Shown here one piece after another: positions 34,723 to 44,648 of a DNA stretch of 64,000 nt. The stretch is from an uncultured Sinobacteraceae bacterium (GTDB lineage: Bacteria; Pseudomonadota; Gammaproteobacteria; Nevskiales; Nevskiaceae): NCBI GenBank assembly GCA_903822975.1, contig CAIJRD010000011.1:1-64000 (forward strand), given 5' to 3'. The first letter of the stretch is position 1, and the number at the start of each line of letters is the position of its first letter. Both the position numbers and the translations under genes were made by a program. Below the pieces are notes generated by a model. It was given only the letters and a program-made list of their open reading frames with translations, searched no databases and had not been told where the DNA came from.

Positions 34723-37700
34723 ATGAATCTCTCGCAATTCTTCATCAACCGGCCCATCTTCGCGGCGGTGTTGTCGCTGCTGATCCTGATCGGCGGCGCG
34801 CTGGCGCTGCCGAATCTGCCGATCAGCGAATACCCGGAAGTGGTGCCGCCGACGGTCGTCGTGCGCGCCAACTTCCCCGGCGCGAATCCGAAAACCATCG
34901 CCGAAACCGTGGCCACACCGCTGGAAGAACAGATCAACGGTGTCGAGCAGATGCTGTACATGTCGTCGCAGGCAACCAGCGACGGCGCACTGCAGCTGAC
35001 CGTGACCTTCGCACTCGGCACCGATCTGGACAAAGCCCAGGTGCAGGTGCAGAACCGTGTCTCGCAAGCACTGCCGAAACTGCCGGAAGAAGTGCAGCGC
35101 CTCGGTGTGACCACCAACAAAAGCTCGCCCGATCTGACGATGGTGGTGCATCTGCTGTCGCCCGACAGCCGCTACGACATGCTGTATCTGTCGAACTACG
35201 CGCGTCTGCACATCAAGGACGAACTGGCGCGGCTCGACGGCGTTGGCGACGTGCAGATCTTCGGTCTTGGCGACTACAGCATGCGCGTGTGGCTCGATCC
35301 GCAGAAGCTGTCGACGATGGGCCTGACCACGGGCGACGTGGTGCGCGCGATCCGCGAGCAGAACGTCGAAGTCGCCGCCGGTGCCTTGAACGCCCCGCCC
35401 GCGCACAGCGATGAGAGCTTCCAGCTCAACATCAATACCAAGGGTCGACTGGTCAACGAGGAAGATTTCCGCAATATCGTGCTGCGTGCCGGCCCGAACG
35501 GCGAAATCACGCATCTGCGTGAAGTCGCGCGCGTCGAACTCGGCTCCAGCCAGTACGCGCTGCGCAGCCTGCTGAACAACAAGTCGGCCACCGCGATTCC
35601 GATCTTCCAGCGTCCCGGCTCGAACGCGATTGCGGTGTCCGACGAAGTACGCGCAAAGATGCAGGAGCTGAAGAAGGATTTCCCGCAGGGCGTGGACTAC
35701 AGCATCGTCTATGACCCGACCGTGTTCGTGCGCGGCTCGATTCACGCGGTGGTGCACACGCTGTTCGAAGCGATCGTGCTGGTGGTTCTGGTCGTGATTC
35801 TGTTCCTGCAGACCTGGCGCGCGTCGATCATTCCGCTGGTGGCAGTGCCGGTTTCGCTGATCGGCACGTTCGCGGTGATGAAGATCTTCGGCTTCTCGCT
35901 GAACGCGCTGTCGCTGTTCGGGCTGGTGCTCGCGATCGGCATCGTCGTCGACGACGCCATCGTGGTGGTGGAGAAAGTCGAGCGCAATATCGAACTCGGC
36001 AAGTCGCCGAAGGAAGCGACCAAGCAGGCGATGCGCGAAGTCACCGGTCCGATTGTCGCGACCGCGCTGGTGTTGTGTGCCGTGTTCATTCCCACCGCGT
36101 TCATCAGCGGTCTCACCGGTCAGTTCTATCGGCAGTTCGCGCTGACCATCGCGATCTCGACGGTGATCTCGGCATTCAACTCGCTGACGCTGAGCCCGGC
36201 GCTGTCGGCAATTCTGTTGCGCGGCCACAACGCGCCGAAAGACCGCCTCACACGTGTGCTCGACAAAGCACTCGGCTGGTTGTTCCGGCCGTTCAATCGC
36301 GTGTTCGCGCGTGGCTCGCAGCGTTATGTCGGCGTGGTCGGCCGCGTGACGCGCTCCAGCAGCATCGCGCTGTTCGTCTATGCCGGCCTGATCGGTCTCG
36401 CCTTCCTCGGCTTCCGCACCGTGCCCTCGGGTTTCGTGCCGCAGCAGGACAAGCAGTACCTGGTGTCGTTCGCGCAGCTGCCGGATGCCGCTTCGCTCGA
36501 GCGTAGCGAAGACGTGATCCGCCGCATGACGGATATCGCGCTAGCGCAGCCGGGTGTCGAAAGCGCGGTGGCGTTTCCGGGCCTTTCGATCAACGGCTTC
36601 ACCAACAGCACCAACTCGGGCATCGTGTTCGTCACGCTGAATCCGTTCGATCAGCGCAAGAGCAAGGACTTGTCCGCCGGTGCGATCAGTGCCGCGCTGC
36701 AGAAACAGTTCGGCTCGATTCAGGATGCGTATATCGCGATCTTCCCACCGCCGCCGGTACAGGGGCTCGGTACGATCGGCGGCTTCCGCATGCAGATCGA
36801 GGACCGCAGCAATCAGGGCGTCGCCGAGCTCTACAAGCAGACCCAGAACCTGATTCAGAAGGGTCGCGAGTCGGGCAAGCTGACCGGGCTGTTCTCCAGC
36901 TTCCAGGTCAACGTGCCACAGATCGACGCGGATGTGGATCGTGAAAAGGCGAAGGCGGAAGGCGTTGACCTCACCGACGTGTTCCAGACCATGCAGGCCT
37001 ATCTGGGCTCGCTGTACGTCAACGACTTCAACCGCTTCGGCCGCACCTATCAGGTGAATGTTTCGGCGGAGCAGCACTTCCGTCGCGAAGCCAGCGACAT
37101 TCCACAATTGAAGACGCGCAACGCGGCCGGCGAAATGATTCCGCTGGGTTCGTTCGTGACCATACGACAGACCGCCGCACCGGATCGCATCAGCCATTAC
37201 AACGGCTATCTCACCGCCGAGATCAACGGTGCCGGTGTTGCCGGCGTCAGCTCCGGCCAGGCGCAGGCGCTGATGGAACAGCTGGCACGCGAAAACCTGC
37301 CAAGCGGCATGACGTTCGAATGGACCGACCTGACCTACCAGCAGATCCTTTCCGGCAACACCAGCACCGGCGTGTTCGTGCTGTGCGTGCTGCTGGTGTT
37401 CCTGGTGCTGTCCGCGCAGTACGAGAGCTGGACGCTGCCCTTGGTGGTGATCCTGATCGTGCCGATGGGCCTGCTGTCCGCGATCTCGGGCGTGTGGCTG
37501 TCCGGCGGTGACAACAACGTGTTCACGCAGATCGGCCTGATCGTATTGGTCGGACTCGCCTGCAAGAACGCGATCCTGATCGTCGAGTTCGCACGCGAGC
37601 GTCAGCTCGAAGGCATGCCGCTGCTGGCCTCGGTGAAGGAAGCCGCGCGCCTGCGTCTGCGTCCGATCCTGATGACCTCGTTCGCGTTCGTCATGGGCGT

Positions 37701-37911
37701 GGTGCCGCTGGTGACCTCCACCGGTGCCGGTGCGGAGATGCGTCATGCGATGGGCGTGGCGGTGTTCTCCGGCATGCTCGGCGTGACCTTCTTCGGACTG
37801 TTGCTGACGCCGGTGTTCTACGTCGTCATCCAGGGCTGGGTCGAACGCCGCCGCGCTGCGAAATCCTTGCCGCCGGCAGTCGCCGATGCGGCCCATGGCG
37901 CGCGCGCCTGA
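34723..37911 (+). CDS. RND multidrug efflux permease, MexF-like (HAE1)
   Basis: This proton-driven inner-membrane pump has 1062 residues and the usual 12 transmembrane helices and two large periplasmic loops. It starts with NLSQFFINRPIFAAVLS and carries the proton-relay aspartates in LAIGIVVDDAIVVVEKVERN. The C-terminal helix block includes GLACKNAILIVEFARE and MTSFAFVMGVVPLVTSTGAGAEMRHAMG. Similarity is to MexF and related HAE1 pumps that export phenicols, quinolones or other amphiphiles; the native substrate is unknown. Confidence 0.96.
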   Translation: MNLSQFFINRPIFAAVLSLLILIGGALALPNLPISEYPEVVPPTVVVRANFPGANPKTIAETVATPLEEQINGVEQMLYMSSQATSDGALQLTVTFALGTDLDKAQVQVQNRVSQALPKLPEEVQRLGVTTNKSSPDLTMVVHLLSPDSRYDMLYLSNYARLHIKDELARLDGVGDVQIFGLGDYSMRVWLDPQKLSTMGLTTGDVVRAIREQNVEVAAGALNAPPAHSDESFQLNINTKGRLVNEEDFRNIVLRAGPNGEITHLREVARVELGSSQYALRSLLNNKSATAIPIFQRPGSNAIAVSDEVRAKMQELKKDFPQGVDYSIVYDPTVFVRGSIHAVVHTLFEAIVLVVLVVILFLQTWRASIIPLVAVPVSLIGTFAVMKIFGFSLNALSLFGLVLAIGIVVDDAIVVVEKVERNIELGKSPKEATKQAMREVTGPIVATALVLCAVFIPTAFISGLTGQFYRQFALTIAISTVISAFNSLTLSPALSAILLRGHNAPKDRLTRVLDKALGWLFRPFNRVFARGSQRYVGVVGRVTRSSSIALFVYAGLIGLAFLGFRTVPSGFVPQQDKQYLVSFAQLPDAASLERSEDVIRRMTDIALAQPGVESAVAFPGLSINGFTNSTNSGIVFVTLNPFDQRKSKDLSAGAISAALQKQFGSIQDAYIAIFPPPPVQGLGTIGGFRMQIEDRSNQGVAELYKQTQNLIQKGRESGKLTGLFSSFQVNVPQIDADVDREKAKAEGVDLTDVFQTMQAYLGSLYVNDFNRFGRTYQVNVSAEQHFRREASDIPQLKTRNAAGEMIPLGSFVTIRQTAAPDRISHYNGYLTAEINGAGVAGVSSGQAQALMEQLARENLPSGMTFEWTDLTYQQILSGNTSTGVFVLCVLLVFLVLSAQYESWTLPLVVILIVPMGLLSAISGVWLSGGDNNVFTQIGLIVLVGLACKNAILIVEFARERQLEGMPLLASVKEAARLRLRPILMTSFAFVMGVVPLVTSTGAGAEMRHAMGVAVFSGMLGVTFFGLLLTPVFYVVIQGWVERRRAAKSLPPAVADAAHGARA

Positions 37912-37940
37912 ACGCGCGCGCCGTACGAGAGAGCAATCCG

Positions 37941-39431
37941 ATGAACGTCCAATTTATGACTCAAGCCAAGAATGAACCGCGACTGCAGACGACGCGTCGA
38001 CGGGTGACTACCGCACTCGCGGCGATGCTGGTCGCCAGCCTCGCCGCCTGCGCCGTCGGTCCCGACTATCAGGCGCCGCAAACGGCACCGGTGACGCTAC
38101 ACAACGTCGACAGCACGCAGGTCGTGGCGTCGAGCTACGAGGCGCGCTGGTGGACCCAGTTCGGCGATGCCACGCTCGACACGCTGATTGCGCGCGCGGC
38201 GGCCGGCAATCTCGATCTGAAGCAGGCGCAGGCACGCGTCGCCGCGGCACGCGCCGCAGTCGGCGAAGCGCACTCGGATCTGTTGCCGACCATCAACACC
38301 GACGCCAGCTACACGCGCAGCCGCCTGGAGCAGCCGGGCTTCACCGATCAGCGCGTCGGCATCAGCGAGTACAAGGGTGGCTTCGACGCCAGCTGGGAAC
38401 TCGATGTGTTCGGCGGCATTCGACGTTCGGTTGAATCCGCGCGCGCGCAGTCGCAGGCCAGTGTCGAGAACCTGCGCGACGCGCAGGTGCGCGTGATCGC
38501 GGAAGTCGCGCGCAACTACTTCGAGCTGCGCGGCACGCAGCTGCGGCTCGATATCGCCTCGCGCGATCTGGATACGCAGTATCAGACGCTGAAACTCACA
38601 CAGGTGCGTCGCGACATCGGCAGCGGTCTGGACCAGGACGTTGCCAGCGCCGCCGCGCGCCTGGCGACGACGCAAGCACAGATTCCGCTGCTGGTGGCCG
38701 CCGAGGATCGCTCCAAGTACCGCCTCGCGGTGCTGCTCGGCGTACGGCCGGGCGAACTCGATATCGACCTGTCGTCGAAGTCGTTCAGCCCCCTGAGTCA
38801 TGCCCTCGCAATCGGCGCACCGGGCGATGTGCTGGCGCGGCGACCGGACGTTCGCGCCGCCGAACGTCGACTGGCGTCGGCGACGGCCAATATCGGCATC
38901 GCGCAGGCGGACTTCTATCCGCACGTCGAAGTCGGCGGCTTCATCGGCTTTCTGTCGGGCAGCAGCGCGGACATCGGCAGCGTCGCCTCGCATGGCTTCT
39001 CGATCGGGCCGAGCATCAGCTGGAACGGCCTGAATTACGAACGCGTCGCCTCACGTCTGCACGAGCGCAAGGCCGACGCCGACGGCGCCCTCGCCGACTA
39101 TCACCAGACCGTGCTGCTGGCGCTTGAGGATGTGGAGGGCTCGCTGAGCAGCTTCAACCAGCAGCGGCTGCGGACCGATCACGTCATCGAGGAAGCTCAA
39201 CAGAGTCGGCGTGCCGCCGACCTCGCCGGAATCCGCTACCGCGAAGGCGCCACCGACTTCCTCACGCTACTCGATGCGCAGCGCACCGCGCTGGCCGCCG
39301 AGGATGATCTTGCTCAAGCCGAGACAGCGATCAACACCAGCGCAATCGCCGTCTACAAAGCGCTCGGTGGCGGCTGGGAAGCCTGCGGAGATCAGGAATG
39401 CAGCCAGCTTGCCGCCGCCGGCGCGCCGTAG
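37941..39431 (+). CDS. Outer-membrane efflux lipoprotein, OprN/NodT type
   Basis: This 496-residue TolC-family channel has a lipobox-like ASLAAC (C37) after a hydrophobic stretch, then CAVGPDYQAP, the canonical start of mature OprM/NodT proteins. Two outer-membrane efflux repeats follow (about 70-260 and 270-480), including WELDVFGGIRRSVESARAQ and YREGATDFLTLLDAQRT. It completes the tripartite pump. The start at 37941 follows GAGAG; an internal ATG five codons later is also possible. Confidence 0.93.
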   Translation: MNVQFMTQAKNEPRLQTTRRRVTTALAAMLVASLAACAVGPDYQAPQTAPVTLHNVDSTQVVASSYEARWWTQFGDATLDTLIARAAAGNLDLKQAQARVAAARAAVGEAHSDLLPTINTDASYTRSRLEQPGFTDQRVGISEYKGGFDASWELDVFGGIRRSVESARAQSQASVENLRDAQVRVIAEVARNYFELRGTQLRLDIASRDLDTQYQTLKLTQVRRDIGSGLDQDVASAAARLATTQAQIPLLVAAEDRSKYRLAVLLGVRPGELDIDLSSKSFSPLSHALAIGAPGDVLARRPDVRAAERRLASATANIGIAQADFYPHVEVGGFIGFLSGSSADIGSVASHGFSIGPSISWNGLNYERVASRLHERKADADGALADYHQTVLLALEDVEGSLSSFNQQRLRTDHVIEEAQQSRRAADLAGIRYREGATDFLTLLDAQRTALAAEDDLAQAETAINTSAIAVYKALGGGWEACGDQECSQLAAAGAP

Positions 39432-39778
39432 GCCGGCACGGAACCATCGCGGCGGCAGCCTTGCGCGCCGCCGCAGGTTTGACCTTGGCGCCGTTGCTGC
39501 GCGGCATCGCGCGCATCGCACTGCCGTTTGAAACATCTGCGGCAGCCGACGACGTGGACTTGCCGCAAGTGCGCGCTACGGCGGTCGTCACGGCGGCGGG
39601 TCGGTCGTACAGCTCGCAACTGCGCATGCGGGCACCATCGACACGCGTCGCGAACGCGCATTCGTCGGACAGTGCTGGTATCGCTCGCGCTGCGGCGCTA
39701 GATTCGCGCCTCTCGATTGCGGTTGTGGCGGTGGGCGTGCTGGGCAGCAGCCTCGTCATCGCCGCGCAAGGATTGCTG

Positions 39779-40771
39779 ATGTCGGAAATGGATAGCTTCA
39801 GCCTGCACGCGTTCGGCCCGTTGTTCGCGTTCGTGAGCGTGCTCGCCGCGTCGCTCGGGTTGCCGGTGCCGGCGATGCCGGCGCTGATTCTGACCGGCGG
39901 CGTGCTCGCCGGCGCACAGGGCAGCGTGGCACTCGCGCTGGCCGACTTCTTCGGCGCACTGCTGGGTGCGGCACTCGGCGATAGCTTGTGGTACCTCGCC
40001 GGTCGCCGTCACGGCTTCAAGGTGTTGCAGCTGTTGTGCCGCATCTCCTTGTCGCGCGATACCTGCGTGCGGCGCACCGAAGGCTTCTTCGAGAAACGCG
40101 GTGTGCGCCTGCTGCTGTTCGCGCGCTTCGTGCCGGGGCTGTCGCTGGTGTCGGTGCCGATGTCGGGATCGGCGGCGGTGCCTTACCTTCGGTTCGTGCG
40201 ATTCGACATGAGCGGCGCAGCGCTGTGGATCGGCCTGGGCCTGCTGCTCGGCTATACGTTCTCGAACCAGATCGACGCGCTGCTGGCGTTCCTGCAACTG
40301 TTCGGCATCGGCCTGATCAAGCTGGCCGTGGCGATCATCGTCGGCTACATCGCCTTCCGCTGGTTCGAACGACAGCGCCTGCTGCATCAACTGCGGATGA
40401 GCCGCATCTCGGTGGCGGAGCTGTACGCGCTGATGGAGGCCGGCCCGGCGCCGATCGTGATCGATGTGCGCTCGCGCGAGAGCCGCCGCCTCGATCCCTA
40501 CCGCATTCCGGGTGCACGCCTGATCGATCTGGATCAGCATCCACTCGATCTGGGATTCGCGCGCGACGTGCCAGTGATCGTCTACTGCTCCTGCCCGAAC
40601 GAAGCCTCGGCGGCGGTACTGGCTCAGCGTCTGCGCCGCATCGGCTTTGATCGCGTGCGGCCGCTGCACGGTGGTCTCGATGCCTGGCGCGAGGCCGGTT
40701 GGGAACTGCAGCAGATCGTCGAATCCGAACGCGCCGAGATTCTGCAGTTCGTTCCGCTCACGCGCGCTTGA
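39779..40771 (+). CDS. DedA-family membrane protein fused to a rhodanese domain
   Basis: The 330-residue product has a DedA/SNARE-associated membrane domain (about 1-205). Landmarks are LGLPVPAMPALILTGG, the GDSLWYLAGRRHG segment and the arginine-containing RFVPGLSLVSVPMSGSAAVP re-entrant loop. A rhodanese domain (about 225-325) follows with the active-site loop VYCSCPNEASAAVLA. The cysteine pair CSC offers a catalytic thiol. DedA proteins are proposed lipid transporters or scramblases; the fused sulfurtransferase domain suggests a redox or sulfur link. An in-frame extension upstream overlaps the efflux gene and is rejected. Confidence 0.88.
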   Translation: MSEMDSFSLHAFGPLFAFVSVLAASLGLPVPAMPALILTGGVLAGAQGSVALALADFFGALLGAALGDSLWYLAGRRHGFKVLQLLCRISLSRDTCVRRTEGFFEKRGVRLLLFARFVPGLSLVSVPMSGSAAVPYLRFVRFDMSGAALWIGLGLLLGYTFSNQIDALLAFLQLFGIGLIKLAVAIIVGYIAFRWFERQRLLHQLRMSRISVAELYALMEAGPAPIVIDVRSRESRRLDPYRIPGARLIDLDQHPLDLGFARDVPVIVYCSCPNEASAAVLAQRLRRIGFDRVRPLHGGLDAWREAGWELQQIVESERAEILQFVPLTRA

Positions 40772-40817
40772 GGCAGGCCGAGCGGACATACGGTGCGAAA
40801 GTGCGGCGCGGAAATTC

Positions 40818-40908
40818 GCTGCGGAACTGTGCTGCGGAAACACGCTACGGAACTACGCTGCGGACTTGCGCTGCGGAGACACGCTGCGGATTTATGCTGC
40901 GGAACTGA
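40818..40908. repeat. 13-bp tandem array (7 units)
   Basis: Seven consecutive 13-base units start at 40818, 40831, 40844, 40857, 40870, 40883 and 40896. Each begins GCTGCGGA (one has GCTACGGA), followed by five variable bases. It lies between the convergent DedA-rhodanese and metal-exporter genes, inside a 279-base gene-free spacer. Confidence 0.9.
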
Positions 40909-41050
40909 GTGACGGATGCGCGCGTCGCGAAGCTGACACGCGGCGGCAATCGCGGACTCGCGCGTTTACGCTTCGAACGCGCGTCCAAGCCGCCAGCGGC
41001 TCCAGCGGCTCCAGCTCGCTCTCCGCACAGCCTGCGGTTGCGCGTACGGA

Positions 41051-42277
41051 TCAAGCAGCCGCTAGCGCCGCAGCACCGACGTAGAACAAATAGCAGCCGA
41101 GCACGATGATCAAAGCGCTCGAAACATAGGGCGCGCGACGCAACCACACTCCCAGGCCCGACCAGCGCTGCATCACCTTGGAGCCCAGTCCGCGCGCGCC
41201 GAGTGCCGCCAGCGTGCCGACCGATACCATGGTCAATGCCAGACCGAGACTGAAGGCCAGCACCAGACCGACGCCGAGTGCGAACTGCTTCAGCTGCAGG
41301 CACAACACCAGCACCGTGATCGACGCCGGGCACGGAATCAAACCGCCGGTGAGCCCGAAGACGATGATCTGACCCGTGGTGACCTGACGGTCGCCAAAAC
41401 GGCGGCGAATGTCCTCCGCGTGCTCGCGCTCGTGCGCATCCTGAAACTCGATTGCGGAACTGGTCGCCACCTCGAAGCTGAGCCCCGCCGACAGCGGCGC
41501 CGAGCGTATCAGCGGCGCCAGTGCCGACGCGCGTAAGGGTGCGTGCGGATGCGAATGCCTGTGGTCATGCGCATGCGCGTGATCGTGATCGTGATCGTGA
41601 TCGTGATCGTGATCGTGATCGTGATCGTGCGCATCCTGAAACGCCAACGCAGAACTTGCCGCCACCTCGAAACTGAGTCCCGGCGACAGCGGCGCCGGGC
41701 GTATCAGTGGCGCCAGTGCCGACGCGCGTAAGGGTGCGTGCGGATGCGAATGCCTGTGGTCGTGCGCATGCACGTGGTCGTGATCGTGATCGTGATCGTG
41801 ATCGTGAGTATGTGTGTGATTCTGATCGCGCGCATGTGCATGCGCGTGACCGTGACCGTGATCGTCTCCATGCGCATGCGGTGCGTGCGCATGTCCCAGC
41901 GCGTGCGCGCGCGCATGTTCGCGCTCCTGCAGATGCTCCTGCCGTGTGCGCCAGAGCATCCACAACGCCACCGCAATCACGATCGCGCCCGACAGCATCT
42001 GCAAGTAGGGTTCGATGTGTTCGAGGTCCCAGCGATTGCCGAAGTAAAGGCCGGTCAAGGCCACCGCCCATACCACCGCAGTGTGCGAGACCGTGGCGGA
42101 CAATCCGAGCAGCACCGCCTGCGACACGTTGCCGCGAATCGCGATGATGAAGGCCGCCATCATCGTCTTCGAGTGGCCGGGTTCGAGACCATGCAGTGCT
42201 CCGAGCAGCACCGCGCTCGGCAGATACAGCCAGGCATTGGCAGCACCGTGCTGCAGCAGCTCATTGAGCGGCGTCAT
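41051..42277 (-). CDS. RcnA-like nickel/cobalt exporter with expanded His-rich loop
   Basis: This 408-residue polytopic protein of the NicO/RcnA group has the motif HGLEPGHSKTMMAAF near the N-terminus, about six membrane helices and GLTGGLIPCPASITVLVLC. The cytosolic loop between the first and second helix groups (about 115-275) is extremely rich in His and Asp (long HD runs, HSHPH). It contains a 65-residue internal tandem duplication, so the loop is far longer than in E. coli RcnA. It probably exports Ni or Co across the inner membrane, with the loop binding metal. A CsoR-family regulator gene lies just upstream on the same strand. Confidence 0.93.
   Translation of the reverse strand: MTPLNELLQHGAANAWLYLPSAVLLGALHGLEPGHSKTMMAAFIIAIRGNVSQAVLLGLSATVSHTAVVWAVALTGLYFGNRWDLEHIEPYLQMLSGAIVIAVALWMLWRTRQEHLQEREHARAHALGHAHAPHAHGDDHGHGHAHAHARDQNHTHTHDHDHDHDHDHVHAHDHRHSHPHAPLRASALAPLIRPAPLSPGLSFEVAASSALAFQDAHDHDHDHDHDHDHDHDHAHAHDHRHSHPHAPLRASALAPLIRSAPLSAGLSFEVATSSAIEFQDAHEREHAEDIRRRFGDRQVTTGQIIVFGLTGGLIPCPASITVLVLCLQLKQFALGVGLVLAFSLGLALTMVSVGTLAALGARGLGSKVMQRWSGLGVWLRRAPYVSSALIIVLGCYLFYVGAAALAAA
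41436..41825. repeat. 195-bp tandem duplication with GATCGT hexamer runs inside the exporter gene
   Basis: The segment at about 41436-41630 is repeated at about 41631-41825 with a 195-base period (for example GTGCCGACGCGCGTAAGGGT at 41521 and 41716). Within it are runs of GATCGT: eight perfect copies at 41581-41628 and about four near 41783-41806. On the coding strand these encode His-Asp repeats. All changes are multiples of three bases. Confidence 0.92.
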
Positions 42278-42440
42278 CGCTTAAGCCTCCCGCCTAATTC
42301 GCAGTCGAGATCCGATCGACGCCGACATTCGATCGACGCGATCGCCGACTTGCGACCGGCCGATCTGGCCGCCCGCGATCCGCGATCCGGCCGATTCGCG
42401 CACGGTATGCCCGAAAATGCGTGCGGCACCTTCCGGCACA

Positions 42441-42701
42441 TTAGAGATACTTGGTGACGCCCTGAAACTCGGCGATCAGTTGCTTGACCTCACGCGGCGA
42501 CTTGCTCGGCGTGTCTTCCAGACAATGCGTCAAATGATCCTTGATCAGCGCCTTCTTGGCGTTGCCGATGGCTTTCTCGACCGCGTGCAGCTGCTGTGCG
42601 AGGTCCATGCAGGAGCGTCCCTCCTGCATCATTTCGATGGTCCCACCCAGATGGCCCTGGGCACGTTTGAGACGTCGGCTGATTTCAGGAAACGTATGCA
42701 T
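42441..42701 (-). CDS. CsoR/RcnR-family metal-sensing repressor
   Basis: This 86-residue all-helical DUF156 protein has the metal-site fingerprint C31, H56 and C60 with spacings of 25 and 4 residues (SCMDL and DHLTHC). This matches the C-H-C set of copper sensor CsoR and nickel sensor InrS. E. coli RcnR instead has His at the last position. The ATG at 42701 gives the usual N-terminus; longer frames are possible. Placement directly upstream of an RcnA-like exporter suggests a Ni/Co sensor despite the cysteine. Confidence 0.9.
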   Translation of the reverse strand: MHTFPEISRRLKRAQGHLGGTIEMMQEGRSCMDLAQQLHAVEKAIGNAKKALIKDHLTHCLEDTPSKSPREVKQLIAEFQGVTKYL

Positions 42702-42721
42702 CGGGCCTTCCACGCAGGTAG

Positions 42722-43219
<498 letters not shown>

Positions 43220-43388
43220 AGCGCTTTCGTAGTAAGCGACTGTCGTACGGCCCTGATCGGTTTCGGCAACATCGGATAGCGCCGTGCTGCGCGCGCAAGC
43301 TGGTCCGAATGGATCAGGCCAATGACGCTGCGAGTGCGGCAGTCTCGCTCGAGGACGCGCAGGCGCACGTCCGTTCAAGGAGCGCAAC

Positions 43389-43946
43389 ATGCCGCTGACC
43401 CAGCCGCAAATCGAAGCCCGCGCAGAGGCGCTGAAGTCCGCATTCGTCGAAGCGGCACGGCGTGACGAATGGAGTTGGATCGCCGAAGCGTTCTACGCCG
43501 AAGACTGCGAATACCTCTGCGAATACGCCGGCACCATGAAGGTTCGTGCGCTGGGCCGCGAACAAATTCGCGAGACCCATTACGGCCGCGACATGCGCGT
43601 CGGTTGGGAAGGCTGGACCTTCCCGATCGAGCGCTACGCCAGCCACGGCAACCAGATCATCACGCACTGGTGGAACCGCGGCCCAGGTACGCGCGCCGAC
43701 GGCAGCTACTACCAAACACCGGGCGTGTCGTTCATCACGGTCGGCGACGACGGACTCTTCAACTATCAACTCGACCTGTTCGATCTCGCACACCAGATGC
43801 ATCTGTGCGACGAACTCGAAGCAGCCGGCCTGCTGTCGCCAAAGCTGAAGCAGCAGTGGGTGCTACCGACGAAGCAGCGTCTGCTCAGCATGCTGAGCCA
43901 CAACCTCGCGCGCCCGTCAATCGAGACAGGCACCGCCACCGGCTGA
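43389..43946 (+). CDS. SnoaL/NTF2-like fold protein
   Basis: This 185-residue protein is probably a SnoaL-like (NTF2 superfamily) alpha/beta cone. The N-terminal helix is followed by EWSWIAEAFYAEDCEYLCEYAGTM, ALGREQIRETHYGRDM and a sheet region HGNQIITHWWNRGPGTRADGSYY. AAGGAG lies upstream. NTF2-like proteins include polyketide cyclases, limonene-epoxide hydrolases and ring-hydroxylating dioxygenase beta subunits; the specific activity cannot be told. Confidence 0.75.
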   Translation: MPLTQPQIEARAEALKSAFVEAARRDEWSWIAEAFYAEDCEYLCEYAGTMKVRALGREQIRETHYGRDMRVGWEGWTFPIERYASHGNQIITHWWNRGPGTRADGSYYQTPGVSFITVGDDGLFNYQLDLFDLAHQMHLCDELEAAGLLSPKLKQQWVLPTKQRLLSMLSHNLARPSIETGTATG

Positions 43947-44648
43947 TACCGCCCCCGGTTGGAGACTGAAGCCGACGATCGAAGCGGCCTCCTCGCGCGG
44001 CGGCGCCATCGCTGGGCCAGCGTCGGGCCATGGTCTGGCAAGCGACGGGCAAGCGCGCCACGTCCACGTAACAGCTCCGAGCCGGCAACTGCTAGCACCG
44101 TGCGAGCAGCGCACACTGCAACGGCCTGCAGCGCTGCTTTCGCGCAGCTTTCAACGCATCGCGGCGCGCTTGGGCATGCTTCGGTTTCCAGGCGCCGAGG
44201 CGGCGGCAAAATTTGTCGATAGGCCGTTTCACGAATTGAATGGCGCCCTACACCCGATCACCGGGATGCATTACGAGAAGTCGACTCTCTTCTCAGCGAG
44301 CGTCTTTGATGCACTGCAACAGCTGTAGAGGAATCGGCGCGCGCTTGCGGATGTCGTCGCTCGAACGGCGTCTGGATCGATACCGGCTGCGGAGATTGAT
44401 GAGGCGCGCGTCGTTGAACCCGGCCATTCGCTTAGGCGTCGAATGATTCATGCAAACCTCGACCGAAGTGGTGTGGCGTGATGGCACTTACGTCCACCGC
44501 GCGCCCGGTGTGATCCTGCGAACGCCTGCGATTGCCCGGCGCCCATCAGGCGCCAAGCGCGCTCGAACAGGAGCGGCCGCGCACTCACGCAATCGATCTT
44601 AAAGCCATTAGAATCACGCCCTTTACGCCTATTTGGAGCCCAGCACGG
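43947..44648. other. 702-base spacer without a supported gene
   Basis: This is the longest gap in the window. The only open frame with natural-looking composition is a 50-codon frame at 44176-44328 (ending SVFDALQQL). It lacks a ribosome-binding site and may be a gene remnant. No terminator or repeat array was found. The final 60 bases contain ATTAGAATCAC, a possible -10 region for the esterase gene. Confidence 0.45.

Noticed and set aside
40818-40908. CRISPR-like repeat/spacer pattern (8 bp constant, 5 bp variable)
   Set aside because: Unit far too short for any CRISPR type and no cas genes.
44176-44328. 50-codon open frame ending SVFDALQQL
   Set aside because: Composition looks protein-like, but there is no ribosome-binding site, recognisable family or intact N-terminus; possibly a gene remnant.
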